A stretch of DNA of 64,000 nt, from NCBI GenBank assembly GCA_965246995.1, contig OZ252008.1:434001-498000 (forward strand). Direction: 5' to 3'. Source of the stretch: VXRJ01 sp965246995 (GTDB lineage Bacteria; Acidobacteriota; Vicinamibacteria; Vicinamibacterales; UBA8438). Within the stretch, counting starts at the first letter, position 1, and the number at the start of each line of letters is the position of its first letter. Position numbers and translations under genes: made by a program. A model generated the notes under the pieces. The model did not search any database, had not been told where the DNA came from, and saw nothing but the letters and a program-made list of their open reading frames with translations. Shown here in pieces: positions 62,000 through 64,000 of the stretch.

Positions 62000-62704
62000 A
62001 TGAGTGAAGCGCCGGCGTTGATTCAGTTGCAGAACGTCTCGAAGATCTTCTACACCGACGAGGTCGAGACGCACGCCCTCGACGGCGTCGACCTGTCCAT
62101 CCACCCCGGCGAGTACGTCGCCATCTCGGGTCCGTCGGGTTGCGGCAAGTCGACGCTGCTGTCCATCCTCGGCCTGCTCGACTCGCCCACCACGGGCGAC
62201 TACACGCTGAACGGGCAGCCGGTGGCGCAGCTCAGGCAGGCCGACCGGGCGTGGACGCGCAACCGCGAGGTCGGGTTCATCTTCCAGAGCTTCAACCTGA
62301 TCGGCGACCTGACGGTCTACGAGAACGTCGAGCTGCCGCTCACCTACCGCGGCATGAAGCGGGCGGAACGGCGCGAGCGGGTGACCGAGGCGCTCGAGAA
62401 GGTGGAGATGGCGCACCGCGCGAAGCACCTGCCGAGCCAGCTCTCCGGGGGGCAGCAGCAGCGCGTGGCGGTGGCTCGGGCGGTCGCCGGGCAACCGTCC
62501 ATCCTGCTGGCCGACGAGCCGACCGGCAACCTCGACTCGAAGAACGGCGAGGCGGTGATGGGGCTGCTGCAGGCGCTGCACGACGAGGGCTCGACCGTCT
62601 GCATGGTGACCCACGACCCGCGCTACGCGGAGCATGCCAGGCGGGAGATTCACATGTTCGATGGGAGGTGCAGTCCGCATCCCACGAACGCGGCCCGTGT
62701 CTAA
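62000..62704 (+). CDS. MacB/LolD-type ABC transporter ATPase
   Basis: The ATG at 62000 is chosen because GGAGG (61988-61992) lies 7 nt upstream; the in-frame ATG at 61994 is too close. Walker A GPSGCGKSTLLSILGLL, Q-loop VGFIFQSFNLIGDLTVYENV, signature LSGGQQQRVAVARAV, Walker B ILLADEPTGNLDSKNGEAV and the switch His in VTHDPRYAEH are all intact. Length 234 matches the LolD/MacB ATPase family. The cognate permease is not between this gene and the next, so it should lie beyond the TolC gene outside the window. Confidence 0.93.
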   Translation: MSEAPALIQLQNVSKIFYTDEVETHALDGVDLSIHPGEYVAISGPSGCGKSTLLSILGLLDSPTTGDYTLNGQPVAQLRQADRAWTRNREVGFIFQSFNLIGDLTVYENVELPLTYRGMKRAERRERVTEALEKVEMAHRAKHLPSQLSGGQQQRVAVARAVAGQPSILLADEPTGNLDSKNGEAVMGLLQALHDEGSTVCMVTHDPRYAEHARREIHMFDGRCSPHPTNAARV

Positions 62705-62748
62705 GGGACCAGCCGATACCGGGTTGGACTTCCAGATTGGAGGGTGAT

Positions 62749-64000
62749 CTTGCAGAGTCAGGTTCGTGCCTTGGCATTCGCGCCGCTGATGGCGGGTTTG
62801 ATGCTTGCGGCGGCAGCGCTCTCGACCCACGCCCAGACCTTCGACACCGCAGTGGGCCGGACCCTCGCCGGTTTCACGCGGTACGCCGGGCAGCCGGCCC
62901 GCCGCTTCGACCTCACGCTCGACGATGCCGTCCAGCGTGCTCTCGAACGCAACCTCGACATCGCCGTCCAGCGCCTCCACCCCCTCGTGCAGGACATGCA
63001 AATCGCTGCGGCCAATGCGGCGTTCCTGCCCTTCGCTTCATCCGGCTTCGGCTTCAACCAAGCCACCACTCCCAACCGCTTCGTGTTCGACGGCGGCGGG
63101 CTTCGCGGCCAGCCGATCGTTTCCGACGAGGGCAGCTACGACCTCGGGATTGGCCAGGAGGTCAAGTGGGGCGGCGGCCGGTACGACGTCATCTGGGACA
63201 CCACCCGGTCGGCGTCGACCAACATCTTCTCGACCTTCAACCCGAGCTTCGGCGCGAACATGACGCTGCAGTACACGCAGCCGTTGCTGCGCGGCTTCCG
63301 GACCGATCCGCGGCGCACGCAGCTGGTCGTCTCGCGCATCAACCGGGACATCTCCGACATCGACCTGGAGGAGGTCGTCGTCAACACGCTGGCCAATGTC
63401 AGCCTGGCCTACTGGGATCTCGTCTACGAGCGCGCCGCCGTAGGTGTGCAGCGGCAGGCCCTGGCGCTGGCCGAGCAGCTCGTGCGGGACAACCGGGTGC
63501 GAGTCGAGGTGGGCACGATGGCGCCGATCGACGTCGTGGCGGCGCAGTCCGAGGCTGCGGCGCGGCGCCAGTTGCTGGCGCTGGCCGTCGAGACGCAGCG
63601 CACCTCCGAGCTGGCCCTGAAGGAGCTCATCGTGGGGGGCATGTCCGATGAGCTGTGGGACGCGGAGATCAACCCGACCGACCAACCGCGGATAGAGGCG
63701 GCGCCGATCGAGCTGCAGGAGGCGATCCACGGGGCGCTCGATCGGCGCACCGACGTCTCGCGTGCGCGACGCCAGCTCGACATCAACGAGGCGACCGTCG
63801 ACAACCTTCGCAACAGCACCCTGCCCGCGCTCGACCTGGTCGGGAGCTACCAACTGAGCGGTCAGGGCGGTCCCCGGCTGGTTCGCGCCGGGAACAGCTT
63901 CGAGGACATCTTCGGAGGCGCCGGCGGCATGATCCCGGGGGGCTACCGGGATGCTCTCGACAGCATCGCCAACGCGGACTATCCGATCTGGAACGTCCAG
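62749..64000 (+). CDS. TolC-family outer-membrane efflux protein (3' end outside window)
   Basis: The TTG at 62749 has GGAGGG (62738-62743) 5 nt upstream and gives a signal peptide (LAFAPLMAGLMLAAAALSTH AQ). The frame stays open to the window end (~417 residues). Typical TolC helices: FDLTLDDAVQRALERNLDIA, MTLQYTQPLLRGFRTDPRRT, NTLANVSLAYWDLVYERAAV, DNRVRVEVGTMAPIDVVAAQ SEAAARRQ. It completes a tripartite pump with the adaptor and ATPase. Confidence 0.9.

Noticed and set aside
1..64000. tRNA or rRNA genes
   Set aside because: No cloverleaf-like set of conserved A/B box bases or rRNA signature was found by reading; a dedicated search would be needed to exclude a tRNA.

Overview
This 64 kb window of GC-rich DNA reads like an accessory region of a free-living or symbiotic Gram-negative bacterium. 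Signal peptides, an outer-membrane TolC-type protein, an autotransporter fragment and two genes of a secreted family common in Acidobacteriota assemblies (the 'RPDLQGVW' / 'YACHEGNY' proteins) fit an Acidobacteriota-like (Vicinamibacterales-like) host, but this is inference and no rRNA or tRNA gene was seen to test it. Coding density is high wherever the DNA is not mobile-element debris.

Left part (1-22.9 kb): the 3' end of a type I restriction gene, an SUMF1-type secreted protein, and an IS630-family element (2591-5251) split by a complete IS256-family element with an 8-bp target duplication. A belt of fragments follows (resolvase, IS3, SEC-C, methyltransferase, hicA/hicB), then an IS1380 and an IS1182 element back to back, a HugZ-like protein, integrase and autotransporter fragments, vapBC with a clear operator, a second IS630, two secreted proteins (18.0-20.5 kb), a decayed antitoxin/parE pair, a 158-bp MITE-like element and a second IS1380.

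Defence island (22.9-38.9 kb): an orphan beta-class DNA methyltransferase, then a type I restriction-modification locus whose subunit genes are interleaved with toxin-antitoxin genes: hsdM, higBA, a broken abiEi, abiEi-abiEii, hsdS, fic, hsdR. HsdR carries an extra C-terminal Schlafen AlbA_2-like domain. On the opposite strand lies a RecQ-like helicase/phosphoribosyltransferase fusion with a DprA-like partner, matching the RqlHI/PsyrTA arrangement.

Mobile-plasmid relic and debris (39-47.9 kb): a chimeric IS21/IS3 transposase, a small membrane-protein operon, relaxase (frameshifted) and MobC, an oriT-like hairpin followed by TAAGTGC, three iterons, a PH/SHOCT protein, an IS66 transposase, a decayed HigA-M78 peptidase gene, a second higBA under an 18-bp perfect palindrome, and remnants of an ATPase and of parE.

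Right part (47.9-64 kb): three secreted-protein genes on the minus strand (one with a TAG in place of a tryptophan codon), a Tat-exported aminotransferase, a third IS1380, then three abutting IS630-family elements in which two identical 1149-bp copies form a perfect inverted repeat around a third, a truncated IS1182-like element, and finally an efflux operon (adaptor, ABC ATPase, TolC-type protein running off the window) behind a sigma70-like promoter overlapped by dyads.

A recurring feature is the tetranucleotide CTAG: it is the target duplication of the IS1380, IS1182 and MITE-like insertions and is created at every IS630 boundary, so elements repeatedly land on the ends of earlier elements.
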